Assembly (NCBI RefSeq): GCF_963675635.1
Contig: NZ_OY776488.1
Coordinates: forward strand, 2,934,001 to 2,998,000
DNA from: an uncultured Pseudodesulfovibrio sp.
GTDB taxonomy: Bacteria > Desulfobacterota > Desulfovibrionia > Desulfovibrionales > Desulfovibrionaceae
Reading direction: 5' to 3'
Length of the DNA: 64,000 nucleotides
Part shown: in pieces, positions 18,362 to 26,508 of the stretch
Layout: every line of letters begins with the position of its first letter
How positions within the stretch are numbered: the first letter of the stretch is position 1
The notes under the pieces: model-generated
What the model was told of the DNA's origin: nothing
The model's database searches: none
Seen by the model: the letters and a program-made list of their open reading frames with translations, nothing else
Program-made: the position numbers and the translations under genes

Positions 18362-18401
18362 GTAAAGAAGAAGCCCCTTGGTAGAGGGGCTTCTTCTTTA
18401 C
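18362..18401. terminator. Bidirectional terminator
   Basis: A perfect 17-bp stem starting GTAAAGAAGAAGCCCCT with a six-base loop, between convergent EamA (+) and thioesterase (-) genes. It overlaps the last bases of the thioesterase gene. Confidence 0.85.
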
Positions 18402-18898
18402 TTCTTTTTGAAGCAGACTTTTTGGCCTGCTTCCAGTTCCAATTCTTTTTTGCGGAGTTCGCGTCGGAGCTCGGCTTCCTTGTGGCGTCGCCTAGTTGTC
18501 TCGTTTTCAAGCTTGAGCGGCGGGACAGGCGTTGGTTTGCCGTCCTTACCGAGGGCCACGTAAGTCAGGTAGGCGGAGTTGGTATGGCGTACTTCCCCGG
18601 TGGCGAGGTTCTCCGCTTCCACGCGAATACCGATCTCCATACTGGACCTGCCAACATAGTTGAGGCTCGCCTTGAAGGTCAGCAGCTCACCCATGTACGC
18701 GGGTTGCTTGAAGGCCATGCGGTCGATGGATACCGTGACGGTATTGGTGCGCGAGTGCCGCTTGGCGACCACGCCGCCAGCGGTATCAATATGTTTAAGG
18801 ATGACTCCACCGTGTAGATTTCCTGCTGGATTGGCGTCTTGCGGCAGGACCAGATGGGTCATGACTACTTGGGATTCTGCGGCGGATTTCGGTTCCAT
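18398..18898 (-). CDS. Hotdog-fold acyl-CoA thioesterase
   Basis: A YciA/BACH-type acyl-CoA hydrolase of 166 residues. The catalytic hotdog motif is visible near 17-35 (LPQDANPAGNLHGGVILKHID, with the Asn/Asp and the GG before the long helix), followed by SIDRMAF and AYLTYVALGKDGKPTPVPPL, both typical. The tail is a charged helix ending in KKK. GAGGGGAC precedes the chosen ATG; an upstream frame extension would overlap the adjacent small gene. Only one base separates it from that gene's stop, so the two are translationally coupled. Confidence 0.87.
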   Translation of the reverse strand: MEPKSAAESQVVMTHLVLPQDANPAGNLHGGVILKHIDTAGGVVAKRHSRTNTVTVSIDRMAFKQPAYMGELLTFKASLNYVGRSSMEIGIRVEAENLATGEVRHTNSAYLTYVALGKDGKPTPVPPLKLENETTRRRHKEAELRRELRKKELELEAGQKVCFKKK

Positions 18899-18899
18899 A

Positions 18900-19142
18900 T
18901 TAGTCCCCTCGTGTTTTTCCGAATTGAACGCGGGCTTCCCAGACCAGTTTGCCGATCTTGCGACCGAGGTCTCCCTGCCGAGCCTTGATAAGGGCTTCAG
19001 CTGCATCAGGGTTGCCCTGCTGTTTAAGCAAGGTGGCGGATTCGATATCGCGTAAATGCTTTTCGCATTCGCGAATCATGCCGGAAAGATTCAAGGTCTC
19101 GAATTCCTTGGGGACACGGACGCTACGGACTTTCTTGCTCAT
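18900..19142 (-). CDS. Small basic protein, unknown
   Basis: An 80-residue soluble, helical, basic protein beginning MSKKVRSVRVPKEFETLNL. It has no cysteine pair, membrane segment or signal peptide besides a single Cys. GAGGTGGCC lies just before the ATG; a longer frame with 21 extra residues has no better ribosome site. It is coupled to the thioesterase gene. I do not recognise the family. Confidence 0.6.
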   Translation of the reverse strand: MSKKVRSVRVPKEFETLNLSGMIRECEKHLRDIESATLLKQQGNPDAAEALIKARQGDLGRKIGKLVWEARVQFGKTRGD

Positions 19143-19248
19143 GGCCACCTCGCATGTTTTCACTTTGTCATTCAAAACGATGACAGAGCGTGGCTCTGTG
19201 GTCAAGAGGGTGATTGGCGAGATGTTGCGCTATCAGGCGGTTTGAGGC

Positions 19249-19590
19249 ATGATCCGGCCCATGTTTGATTCTCCGGCTCTTAAAGGCATTGTCCGCAACA
19301 TATGTACCACTGTAACCATCATCGGGCTGTGTCTGTTCGGTCTGGTCTGTCTTGATGCTTACGAAGGAACATTGGCCGCCAAATATTTTTCCAGCAGCCA
19401 GATTGTGGCAGAGCATCATACGTATGCCCTGCTCTTGTCGCTTCCAGTGCCGCTACATATCATTTTTATCGGACTCATCGTGCAAAAACGATGGTTGTCC
19501 GATGGCCTGGCCCGGTTTGCCTGGTTTGGTATTGTCGGCTCCGGTCTCTGGCTGGGGGCTGCCCTGGTTGTGAAGATGTTCCTTTTGTAG
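19249..19590 (+). CDS. Small membrane protein, unknown
   Basis: 113 residues with three hydrophobic helices (about 14-36, 58-77 and 88-111), a charged loop QKRWLSDG and no catalytic motif. The start may be this ATG or the next one four codons later; TGAGGC is the only, weak, ribosome site. It is divergent from the thioesterase pair and followed by a strong terminator shared with the leftward peptidase. Confidence 0.6.
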   Translation: MIRPMFDSPALKGIVRNICTTVTIIGLCLFGLVCLDAYEGTLAAKYFSSSQIVAEHHTYALLLSLPVPLHIIFIGLIVQKRWLSDGLARFAWFGIVGSGLWLGAALVVKMFLL

Positions 19591-19608
19591 TATTTTCTTT
19601 AGTTATGA

Positions 19609-19643
19609 AAAGGGCCAGACACCGTATCGGTGTCTGGCCCTTT
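19609..19643. terminator. Bidirectional terminator
   Basis: A 16-bp perfect stem (AAAGGGCCAGACACCG and complement) with a three-base loop, lying between the convergent membrane protein and M24 peptidase genes. Confidence 0.88.
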
Positions 19644-19666
19644 CTTGTTGTTAAATTCAGGAATAG

Positions 19667-20737
19667 TTACAGTACGCGGCAGCCGTCTTCGGTCACCAGC
19701 ACTTCGTATTCCCAACGGATGCCTCCCCATTCGGGGTCATAGAGGCCGGGTTCCACGGTGACGACCATGCCCGCTTCAAGGATGCCTTGTGCGGCCCTGG
19801 ACAGGCTCGGCGGTTCGTGCGTTTCCAGACCGACGCCGTGACCGAGGCCATGAGTGAACATGGACTCTACGCCGGCTTTTTCAAAAACGGCGTAGGCGGC
19901 CTTGTAGGCGTCCACGTAGGGCAGGCCGGGGCGGATGATGTCGATGGCCGCCTGCTGGGCTCCACGGACCAGATCCATGGTTTCCTTGAAACGATCAGAC
20001 GGGGTCTCGCCAACCCAGAAAGTGCGGGTCTGGTCAGAATTGTAGTCCAGATACCGGCAGCCGGTGTCGATGAGAACCAGTTCGTTGTCGCGCAGCTTGG
20101 TTTCGCTGGGAATGCAGTGGGGTTTGGCCGCGTTGGGGCCGACTCCTACGATGGTAGAGAAAGCCAGACCTTCGGCTCCGCGTTCACGGAAAAATTTCTC
20201 TACTTCCCATGCTATCTCGATTTCGGTTTTACCGGGGATGAGCTGCCCTTCGATGTATTCGAAAAGTTCGTGGTTGAGCCGGATGGATTCTTCCATACGT
20301 CGGATTTCTTCATCATCCTTGAAAAGACGGAGACTTTCGACCACGTTTTCCGTGAGAATCAGATCAACCAGGGAATTGAGTTTGTCGTAGTCGAAGAGGT
20401 GCAGAGCCTTGGGCTCGAAGCCCATGGATGTGACGCCTTTGTCCTTGAGAAAAGAGCAGACTTCTTCGTGTTTCCGGGCTGCATATATACCGATATTCTT
20501 TTCGTCCCAGACCTGGCGGGCCGCATCCATGTAGCGGGGGTCGGTGAAGAGGTAATCGTCGTTGTCTGCAGTGACGAGCAACCAGCCAGCGGATTCATTG
20601 CACTGTGGGTCGTGCAGTTCGAAGCCGGAAAGGTAATACCGGTTGGCTGCGTGGGAAACGAGCAGGGCTGGGAGATGCCGCGCCTTGAGCTCTTCTTTAA
20701 GAGCTTTGCGTCGTTGTTCGAAAATAGCTGTATTCAT
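19667..20737 (-). CDS. M24 family metallopeptidase (Xaa-Pro aminopeptidase/dipeptidase)
   Basis: A creatinase-fold cytoplasmic peptidase of 356 residues. The N-terminal domain spans about 1-125. The catalytic pita-bread domain has the metal ligands LIDTGCRYLDYNSDQTR (two Asp) near 223, HGLGHGVGLETHE (His) near 290, VTVEPGLY (Glu) near 325 and IRWEYEVLVTEDG (Glu) near 341. The usual sequence in the last motif is IRIED, so Trp-Glu-Tyr is a mild variant. It releases N-terminal or dipeptide-bound residues before proline. It starts six bases after the mutase gene ends, suggesting a two-gene operon. Confidence 0.88.
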   Translation of the reverse strand: MNTAIFEQRRKALKEELKARHLPALLVSHAANRYYLSGFELHDPQCNESAGWLLVTADNDDYLFTDPRYMDAARQVWDEKNIGIYAARKHEEVCSFLKDKGVTSMGFEPKALHLFDYDKLNSLVDLILTENVVESLRLFKDDEEIRRMEESIRLNHELFEYIEGQLIPGKTEIEIAWEVEKFFRERGAEGLAFSTIVGVGPNAAKPHCIPSETKLRDNELVLIDTGCRYLDYNSDQTRTFWVGETPSDRFKETMDLVRGAQQAAIDIIRPGLPYVDAYKAAYAVFEKAGVESMFTHGLGHGVGLETHEPPSLSRAAQGILEAGMVVTVEPGLYDPEWGGIRWEYEVLVTEDGCRVL

Positions 20738-20743
20738 GGTGTG

Positions 20744-22105
20744 TTAATCCAGTGTGTAGGTCTTTTCAGGTGTGCCGAGGACCATGCGTTCTGCCCATTC
20801 CACACCCTGCATGACTGAGTGGTCCATGTTGGCGACTTCGTATTTCCAGCCGCCGAAACGACCGCGAGAATAGATTCCCATGGATTCCAACATCGGCTGG
20901 AGTACGGCAAGAGCATTGTCGCGCTCCAGACAGGGTACGGGGTAGCCATAGTCTACGGTGATATCCCATGTGGTCAGGATGTCGTCTTTCCTGGCCGCGT
21001 CCATCATGGAAGTGTTTATCAGACCCTCTATGGTGCGGTCCATCAGTTCGTTGAGCTTTTCCGGCTTGTGGTCGGAGAAGGAAGACTCGCACATGAAGCC
21101 AAGTTGCTGGCCTGGTCTGGCGACGTTGTTGGGCGAATAATTGTGGAAGTTCGTGACTCGGTAGAATGGGGAGTTCGATTCGGGATAGTACATCCAGCAC
21201 CGGGAATTCTGTTCTGCCTCATCCTTGATATCCATGCCCACGCCTGCCACATAGACGGAATTGTGGGTGAGTTTGCCTGCCGCATCGACCATGGAGTCGT
21301 TCTTGTCCGTGAGCCATTGACTCGCCAAGATGTCGATGGGCGCCGTGTTGAGCAGAAACTCGTATTCGACTTCAAGACCGGCGGCTGTGGTCGCCTTCTT
21401 GTTTTTGGCATCAATGGACACCACGGACTGGCTGTATTGAATGTGGTCATTCATTCTGGCTGCCAGCCGTCGGTAGATCTCTCCGGTGCCGCCCTTGAGC
21501 GGGAATTTGAACGTGTTGTTCGGTCCCCAGGCCACATCGTCCTGTTCAAGGATGATATTTTTGAGCACTTTTTTCAGATCCACCACGGACACGCGTTCTC
21601 CGATCCAATCGTATTGCATCAGCTCAGGCGGCGTGGCCCAGACTTTGAAATTGTACGGATTCATGAAGTGCTTTGCGATACCCGTCCCGAAAACAAAGTC
21701 GATCCACTGAGCAAAATTTTGAGGTGAGACTTCGGTCCTGTTCCCTGGCAATAGTCCCTTGACGCATTCCCACCGTGCTTCTTTTGGCAGATGGCGGATG
21801 TTGTTCTGAAATGGGTACGGCACCCACGTGTTATTGGATCGAACCCATGATTCGCGTTCGTGTTCCAGTCGTTCGTCGCCGAGCAGGGAGTCCATGAGCG
21901 TGTCGAAGTACGCATAGTGGGAAAAGACAACGTGCCCACCGATGTCCCAAGTGAACCCCTTGTCGTCCGTAAAACTGGCCGACAGGCCGCCTGCGTAGTC
22001 ATGTCGTTCCAGAATCTGGAAGTCGTCCTTGCCCAGTTCTTTCAGTCGATGGGCTGCGCCAAGTCCGGTGGGGCCTGCCCCGATAATCAGGTATTGAGTT
22101 TTCAC
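20744..22105 (-). CDS. UDP-galactopyranose mutase-like flavoprotein (eukaryote-like type)
   Basis: 453 residues. It opens with the FAD Rossmann motif YLIIGAGPTGLGAAHRLKEL and an ERHDYAGGLSAS segment. The C-terminus carries YSRGRFGGWKYEVANMDHS, then VMQGVE, which closely resembles the end of fungal and trypanosomatid UDP-galactopyranose mutases (RFG-WKYEV-N-DHS-M-GVE) rather than the short bacterial Glf form. The FNPYNFKVWA segment near 148 also fits. The enzyme interconverts UDP-galactopyranose and UDP-galactofuranose for surface glycans. No glycosyltransferase is adjacent. A related protoporphyrinogen-oxidase-like amine oxidase is the alternative. Confidence 0.75.
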   Translation of the reverse strand: MKTQYLIIGAGPTGLGAAHRLKELGKDDFQILERHDYAGGLSASFTDDKGFTWDIGGHVVFSHYAYFDTLMDSLLGDERLEHERESWVRSNNTWVPYPFQNNIRHLPKEARWECVKGLLPGNRTEVSPQNFAQWIDFVFGTGIAKHFMNPYNFKVWATPPELMQYDWIGERVSVVDLKKVLKNIILEQDDVAWGPNNTFKFPLKGGTGEIYRRLAARMNDHIQYSQSVVSIDAKNKKATTAAGLEVEYEFLLNTAPIDILASQWLTDKNDSMVDAAGKLTHNSVYVAGVGMDIKDEAEQNSRCWMYYPESNSPFYRVTNFHNYSPNNVARPGQQLGFMCESSFSDHKPEKLNELMDRTIEGLINTSMMDAARKDDILTTWDITVDYGYPVPCLERDNALAVLQPMLESMGIYSRGRFGGWKYEVANMDHSVMQGVEWAERMVLGTPEKTYTLD

Positions 22106-22258
22106 AACGTATCCTTGAGATCGTTTTGAGGGGAATATATTACCAATCCTTTCGACATATCAAGTTTGATGCCAGGAAGGGTTTTCCGGCAGGTTAAAAT
22201 GAATGATTATAATGCCCTTAACCTTGCCTTTCCGTCTTTGACGGCTTATTTTCTTAAT

Positions 22259-22519
22259 ATGACTAAGAAGTTTGATCCTGAAACTCTCTATGTGGAATGT
22301 CTCCGATGCGGTCAGCCGGTCCTTTGGAGGGCTGGAATGACGACGCACCTGCTGAAGCTGGCCGGAATCGACATGTCTACCCTTGATCAGCGGTGTGTGA
22401 TTCTGTCTGAAGGGTGTCCTGCCTGTTTGCCGGGTGAGACAACTTTTACAACACAGGTCGTTCGGTTGAATCGCGATAAGGGAGGCGGCGACGAGCCCGT
22501 GTCCGCAGACGTAAATTAG
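22259..22519 (+). CDS. Small protein with two CxxC zinc-ribbon-like pairs
   Basis: 86 residues with CLRC near 14 and CPAC near 53, the spacing of a zinc ribbon, plus LLKLAGID between them. The start is uncertain. This ATG gives a hydrophilic protein start (MTKKFDPETLYVE) but has no ribosome site; an in-frame ATG at 22199, with GGCAGG just upstream, would add 20 less protein-like residues. The gene is ended by its own terminator and sits just before the phage tail operon. The family is not recognised. Confidence 0.6.
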   Translation: MTKKFDPETLYVECLRCGQPVLWRAGMTTHLLKLAGIDMSTLDQRCVILSEGCPACLPGETTFTTQVVRLNRDKGGGDEPVSADVN

Positions 22520-22928
22520 TCGAGAGCATCCACTTGGCGTATTAAACGCCCTTATTTCAGCATAATATGTTGGAATAAGGGCTTTTTGCGTTTTGATCCT
22601 TCTGTTGCTTCGTCCTGTCGGGTTTGGGCTTCCACCTGCCGATGCGTTTGTATGCCATCGGATACCCTTTCGTATGTCATTCTTTCACATTGCATGCTTT
22701 GCAGTGATGACAACAACAGTGTGGCTGGCATGTAATATATTTAATTTATTAATATAATGTTTTATGTGTTTTCGTTTTCTCCTGCTCTTCCTTTCTGAAA
22801 TCCAGTCAAGTTGTTTTTTTATGCTTCTCGGCTCCTCTGAGTACCCGATCGTTCTCCGGTGCGAAAACCGGGGTTATGCTCTGCCGCATGTCCGGGCGAG
22901 AGCCTGATAAAAAAGGAGTTAACGGGTC
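22520..22928. other. AT-rich leader region of the phage tail operon
   Basis: 409 bases without a gene. The left part holds the previous gene's terminator. An AT-rich patch at 22733-22765 contains a perfect TATAAT (22753-22758) but no good -35 hexamer 16-18 bases away. A G+C-rich segment and AAAAAAGGAG precede the tail tubular B gene. The patch is the most likely promoter of the tail operon; no operator, repeat or attachment site was recognised. Confidence 0.5.
22548..22586 (+). terminator. Terminator before the phage tail operon
   Basis: GCCCTTATTTCA pairs with TGGAATAAGGGC around an 11-base loop and is followed by TTTTTG. Confidence 0.82.
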
Positions 22929-25013
22929 ATGAGCATATCCACACCATCAGTGACCAATTTTACGGCGGGAGAGATAAGTCCTCGTCTTGATGGACGAACA
23001 GACATTTCAAAATATTTCAACGGGTGCCGAGTCCTGGAGAATTTTCAGGTGCATCCTCATGGCGGGACGACCCGACGCTCAGGTTTTCTTTTTCTGACGG
23101 AGGTCATGAACTCGAACAGACCGGTCCTGCTTATACCGTTCGAACTGGACGGTTCACGGGCGTTTGTTCTGGAGTTCGGGGAGAATGACGCTGGTCAGGG
23201 GAAAATGCGGGTTTTTTCAGCCCTGACCAGGGAAAGCGAGTTTGAGGGCGAAATCCCCTATAAAGCGGATGAATTTGATCGGCTCAGATACGCGCAGTCC
23301 GGCGATATGCTCATTGTCGTGCATCCCGATCATCCACCCCGCACCGTGAAGCGTGAAAGCGAAATCGTGTGGGCTATCGAAGAAATGGTATTTGTTGGCA
23401 AACCGGAAGCATGGACAGCGAAGAACTACCCGTCTGTCGTCGGTTTTTATCAGCAGCGGTTGGTTTTGGCCGGGACACCTGACAAACCAGACACCCTGTG
23501 GATGTCCCGCGTGGGGGAAATGACGGATTTCCGCCTGAAGACCCGAGAGGTGCCATTCGATGGTTGGCGAGAGCGGGAAATCAAGGATGCCAACGCCGAC
23601 AGTCTTCGTGACGGAAAGGCCGGGGATACGATTGTTTTGCTCGACGGTGACGGCTTTGAGGCGAAAGACGGACTCAAAGGGCAGCACGGTGACGGGGCCA
23701 CGCGATATTATCGGTACAAGGGAGATAAAAATTATGTCGCCACAGGCTCGAACCTGACGATTACCTTCAATGATGCTCCGGCAGATAAACAGATAGAATC
23801 CATTTGGAATGCTTCCGGTGAACTTCAAAGTGATTTTTGGGAATGTTTTGAAGTTGGAGACAGGACTGCTGCTCCGGCTGGTGAGAAGCCGCTTGATGAC
23901 GACGCCATTGAAGTCACTTTGGCTGGGCATCAGGGCTGCGGTATTGAATTCGTTGTCCCTCGAAGTCTTCTGTGGGTCGGTACTGCCGGCGGAGAGTGGA
24001 CCCTTGGAGGCGGCATGAGCGAACCCGTGACGCCTGAGAACATCAAAGCCAACCATGAAGGCACCAGTGGGGCGTCTTCCACCCGGCCGGAGTCTGTCGG
24101 ATTTGCCACTCTCTATATTCAGCGGGCAGGGAAAAAGATTCGGGAAATGGCTTATCGGTATGAATCCGATGCTTATGTCTCAAAGGATCTCACCATTCTG
24201 TCCGAGCATATCACAGAAAGCGGGCTGATACAGATGGCCTATGTGCAGGAGCCGGACTCCATCGTGTACGGCGTGCGCAAGGACGGCGTCATGGTTGCCA
24301 TGACCTATGTGCCGGATCAGGAAGTCGCGGCATGGTCTCGAATCATTACTGACGGAATCGTTGAAGGCATTACGTCAGTGTATAGCGACAGAGGTAAGCG
24401 TGACGAGTTGTGGGTTGCTGTCCGTCGTACCGTACAGGGTGTTGATCGGCGGTTTGTCGAGATTCTTGAAGGTGACTTTGACGGCGCTATTGCCAACGGC
24501 TTTTTTGTGGACAGCGGTGTGACGTATGACGGTGAACCTACTGCTGTAATAGGCGGACTGGAGCATCTTGCGGGGCGGACAGTGTCCGTGCTTGCAGACG
24601 GGGCTGTTCTGGCTGACAGGGGCGTGGCAGACGATGGAACCATCCTGCTTGATCGACCGGCTTCAAAGGTACATGCCGGACTGCCCTATGTGTCCAAAGT
24701 ACAGCCAATGCGCATCGAGTCCGGGAGTCAACGCGGGACGGCGCAGACAAAAAAGAAACGCATCACCAAGGTGGCGGCCCGGTTCTATAACACCCTTGGA
24801 GGCAGAATCGGACCGGACGAGACGCACCTTGAACCAGTGTATTTCCGGACCGCAGCCGTACCTATGGGGTATGCCCCCGAGGCTTTTACTGGCGACAAGA
24901 TCGTGAATTTCCCCAAAGGCTGGAATCGAGACGGTGTGCTCACCATTGTGCAGGATCAACCCCTGCCCATGACGGTGCTGCTGATCGTTCCATACCTTGT
25001 GGTCAATGAATAA
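22929..25013 (+). CDS. Podovirus tail tubular protein B (gp12-like)
   Basis: 694 residues. The N-terminus is diagnostic: a short hydrophilic start, then FTAGEISPRLDGRTDISKY, a CRVLENF stretch and PHGGTTRRSGFLF, the pattern of T7 gp12-like tail nozzle proteins in many podoviruses. A beta-rich body follows. These proteins form the tube below the gp11-type ring through which DNA leaves the capsid. T7 gp12 is 794 residues, so the length is comparable. AAGGAG is placed 11 bases before the ATG. The gene is intact, with no frameshift, and opens a five-gene operon. Its usual upstream neighbour, tail tubular A, is not here but ends at position 426. Confidence 0.75.
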   Translation: MSISTPSVTNFTAGEISPRLDGRTDISKYFNGCRVLENFQVHPHGGTTRRSGFLFLTEVMNSNRPVLLIPFELDGSRAFVLEFGENDAGQGKMRVFSALTRESEFEGEIPYKADEFDRLRYAQSGDMLIVVHPDHPPRTVKRESEIVWAIEEMVFVGKPEAWTAKNYPSVVGFYQQRLVLAGTPDKPDTLWMSRVGEMTDFRLKTREVPFDGWREREIKDANADSLRDGKAGDTIVLLDGDGFEAKDGLKGQHGDGATRYYRYKGDKNYVATGSNLTITFNDAPADKQIESIWNASGELQSDFWECFEVGDRTAAPAGEKPLDDDAIEVTLAGHQGCGIEFVVPRSLLWVGTAGGEWTLGGGMSEPVTPENIKANHEGTSGASSTRPESVGFATLYIQRAGKKIREMAYRYESDAYVSKDLTILSEHITESGLIQMAYVQEPDSIVYGVRKDGVMVAMTYVPDQEVAAWSRIITDGIVEGITSVYSDRGKRDELWVAVRRTVQGVDRRFVEILEGDFDGAIANGFFVDSGVTYDGEPTAVIGGLEHLAGRTVSVLADGAVLADRGVADDGTILLDRPASKVHAGLPYVSKVQPMRIESGSQRGTAQTKKKRITKVAARFYNTLGGRIGPDETHLEPVYFRTAAVPMGYAPEAFTGDKIVNFPKGWNRDGVLTIVQDQPLPMTVLLIVPYLVVNE

Positions 25014-25049
25014 ACCGGGATCAACCCTGAAATATACGAGGAAAAGATT

Positions 25050-25517
25050 ATGGGAACTAATTCGGCGCAAGCTTTTACCATGGTTCAGGAAGGACTGGGG
25101 CTGGTCCGGGATTTTCAGCATATGACAAGTAATTCGTCTTCGGGCGATGAGGCCAATGAAGAAACGGCGAAACTGAGAGAGACTGAAGCCAAACGCAAAT
25201 CCTGGGAAACACGGCGTCATGCTGAAAACACCGCCGAAGACTTGCGGTCCGCTAGAGAGCGCGGTCGATCCCGGCGGTCTGCAGGATGGGGCGGGTCGAA
25301 TCTGGCTATGTCCGGTTCCAAGGAGTTGGTTCAAGACGCCGACCGCATCAAAGACAGACAGGATGAAGAGGACGTGTTGTTTGAAGGGGCTGTGGATGCA
25401 GACTCAGTTCTTCAGGATGGCAGAAACAATGCGAACATGCTGCGTATCAATAGTGGTGGTTCGCCCAAACGGTCTATTTTGTCCATGGGATCAAAAATCT
25501 ATGGGACAGGGCGGTAA
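25050..25517 (+). CDS. Small phage-operon protein, possibly internal virion protein
   Basis: 155 residues, highly charged and helical. A stretch of glutamate, arginine and alanine (about 45-95, for example RETEAKRKSWETRRHAENTAEDL) predicts a coiled coil. The tail end is glycine-rich (SGGSPKRSILSMGSKIYGTGR). It lies directly after the nozzle gene, where T7-like phages place internal core or ejection proteins, but its size is much smaller than the large ejection proteins. Function is inferred only from position. GAGG precedes the ATG. Confidence 0.55.
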   Translation: MGTNSAQAFTMVQEGLGLVRDFQHMTSNSSSGDEANEETAKLRETEAKRKSWETRRHAENTAEDLRSARERGRSRRSAGWGGSNLAMSGSKELVQDADRIKDRQDEEDVLFEGAVDADSVLQDGRNNANMLRINSGGSPKRSILSMGSKIYGTGR

Positions 25518-25519
25518 TC

Positions 25520-26506
25520 ATGACCATAGCATCACTGAAGACAAAGGATCAGTTTGAGGGAAACGGATCTACCTGTGATTTTGAACTGCCATTCATGTTT
25601 ATGCGGGATGAAGACATCGAAGTCATTGTGAGTGACGCCAACGGCTTTGAAACTGTTCAGGCACTCGGTTCCGACTATGAACTGACAGGGGCCGGGAAAC
25701 AGACCTGCGGAGAGTGTCACATGAAGCGTACGCTGCAAAGCGGAGAAATGCTATTTGTGCGTCGTTCTCCGGTTTTGACACAGGAAACGGATTATCTTGA
25801 GAATGGAGCGTTCCCTGCTGCGTCCCATGAAGCGGCACTGGATAAACTCACCATGATTTGTCAGGCATTGTCCGAGCGACTGGACAGAACCATCTCGTTG
25901 CGGATTTCTTCCGCAGTGGAAGGGTTGGTCCTGCCTGAACCAGACGCGGACAAATTGCTTGGCTGGAATGCTGCTCAAAGTAATCTGGAGAACAAGGATG
26001 TTGCCGACTTCGGTCAGGTCCTGATTCCTCTTTCCGTAGGCCAGGGGGGTACAGGGGCAGCCACAACGACCGAGGCCCTGATCAATTTGGGGTTTGGAGC
26101 GACAGGCATGGCTGTGGCCTGCTGTGAAAGCGGGGATGAGGTAATCAAGACCATTGATCCTATGGATACTTTCGTTCGTACATTTTCCGGCAGTTTGCTC
26201 AAGGCGGCTTATGGAGATGAGGCCCAGGAGCACACCGGAACTGATCTATCTGATCTTGTGGTGGAGCGTAATCATATCTCATGGACCTTGGCAGCGGATA
26301 GTCAGTTTACGGATGTGGTTCTTCCGTATGACGGGACGTATGTTTTTCATGTGTATCCAGAAGGGCACAACCTGGCTCTGGCTGCCTCCTACAAAACGGA
26401 GGAGGTTTTGCTTGAGCCCAACCCCTTGGCCGGTGAAATTCGGTTGGTGATTGAACAATACAATGCACGCAAGACCATCCTTGCCGTGCAGAATGTGAGG
26501 GCCTAG
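25520..26506 (+). CDS. Tail fibre adaptor, T7 gp17 N-domain-like
   Basis: 328 residues. The first 120 follow the T7-type tail-fibre attachment fold: F-x-G-N-G-S-T-x-D-F-E-L-P-F near 10, then a D-I-E-V strand, GSDYELTG, RRSPVLTQETDYLENGAFPA near 78 and ALDKLTMICQALSERLDRT near 100, which starts the coiled-coil trimer. The middle has GQGGTGAAT, a repeat motif of phage fibres (about 178). The C-terminal 120 residues are beta-rich, ending in VQNVRA. It should attach the distal receptor-binding protein to the tail nozzle. It begins 2 bases after the preceding gene. Confidence 0.65.
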   Translation: MTIASLKTKDQFEGNGSTCDFELPFMFMRDEDIEVIVSDANGFETVQALGSDYELTGAGKQTCGECHMKRTLQSGEMLFVRRSPVLTQETDYLENGAFPAASHEAALDKLTMICQALSERLDRTISLRISSAVEGLVLPEPDADKLLGWNAAQSNLENKDVADFGQVLIPLSVGQGGTGAATTTEALINLGFGATGMAVACCESGDEVIKTIDPMDTFVRTFSGSLLKAAYGDEAQEHTGTDLSDLVVERNHISWTLAADSQFTDVVLPYDGTYVFHVYPEGHNLALAASYKTEEVLLEPNPLAGEIRLVIEQYNARKTILAVQNVRA

Positions 26507-26508
26507 CC

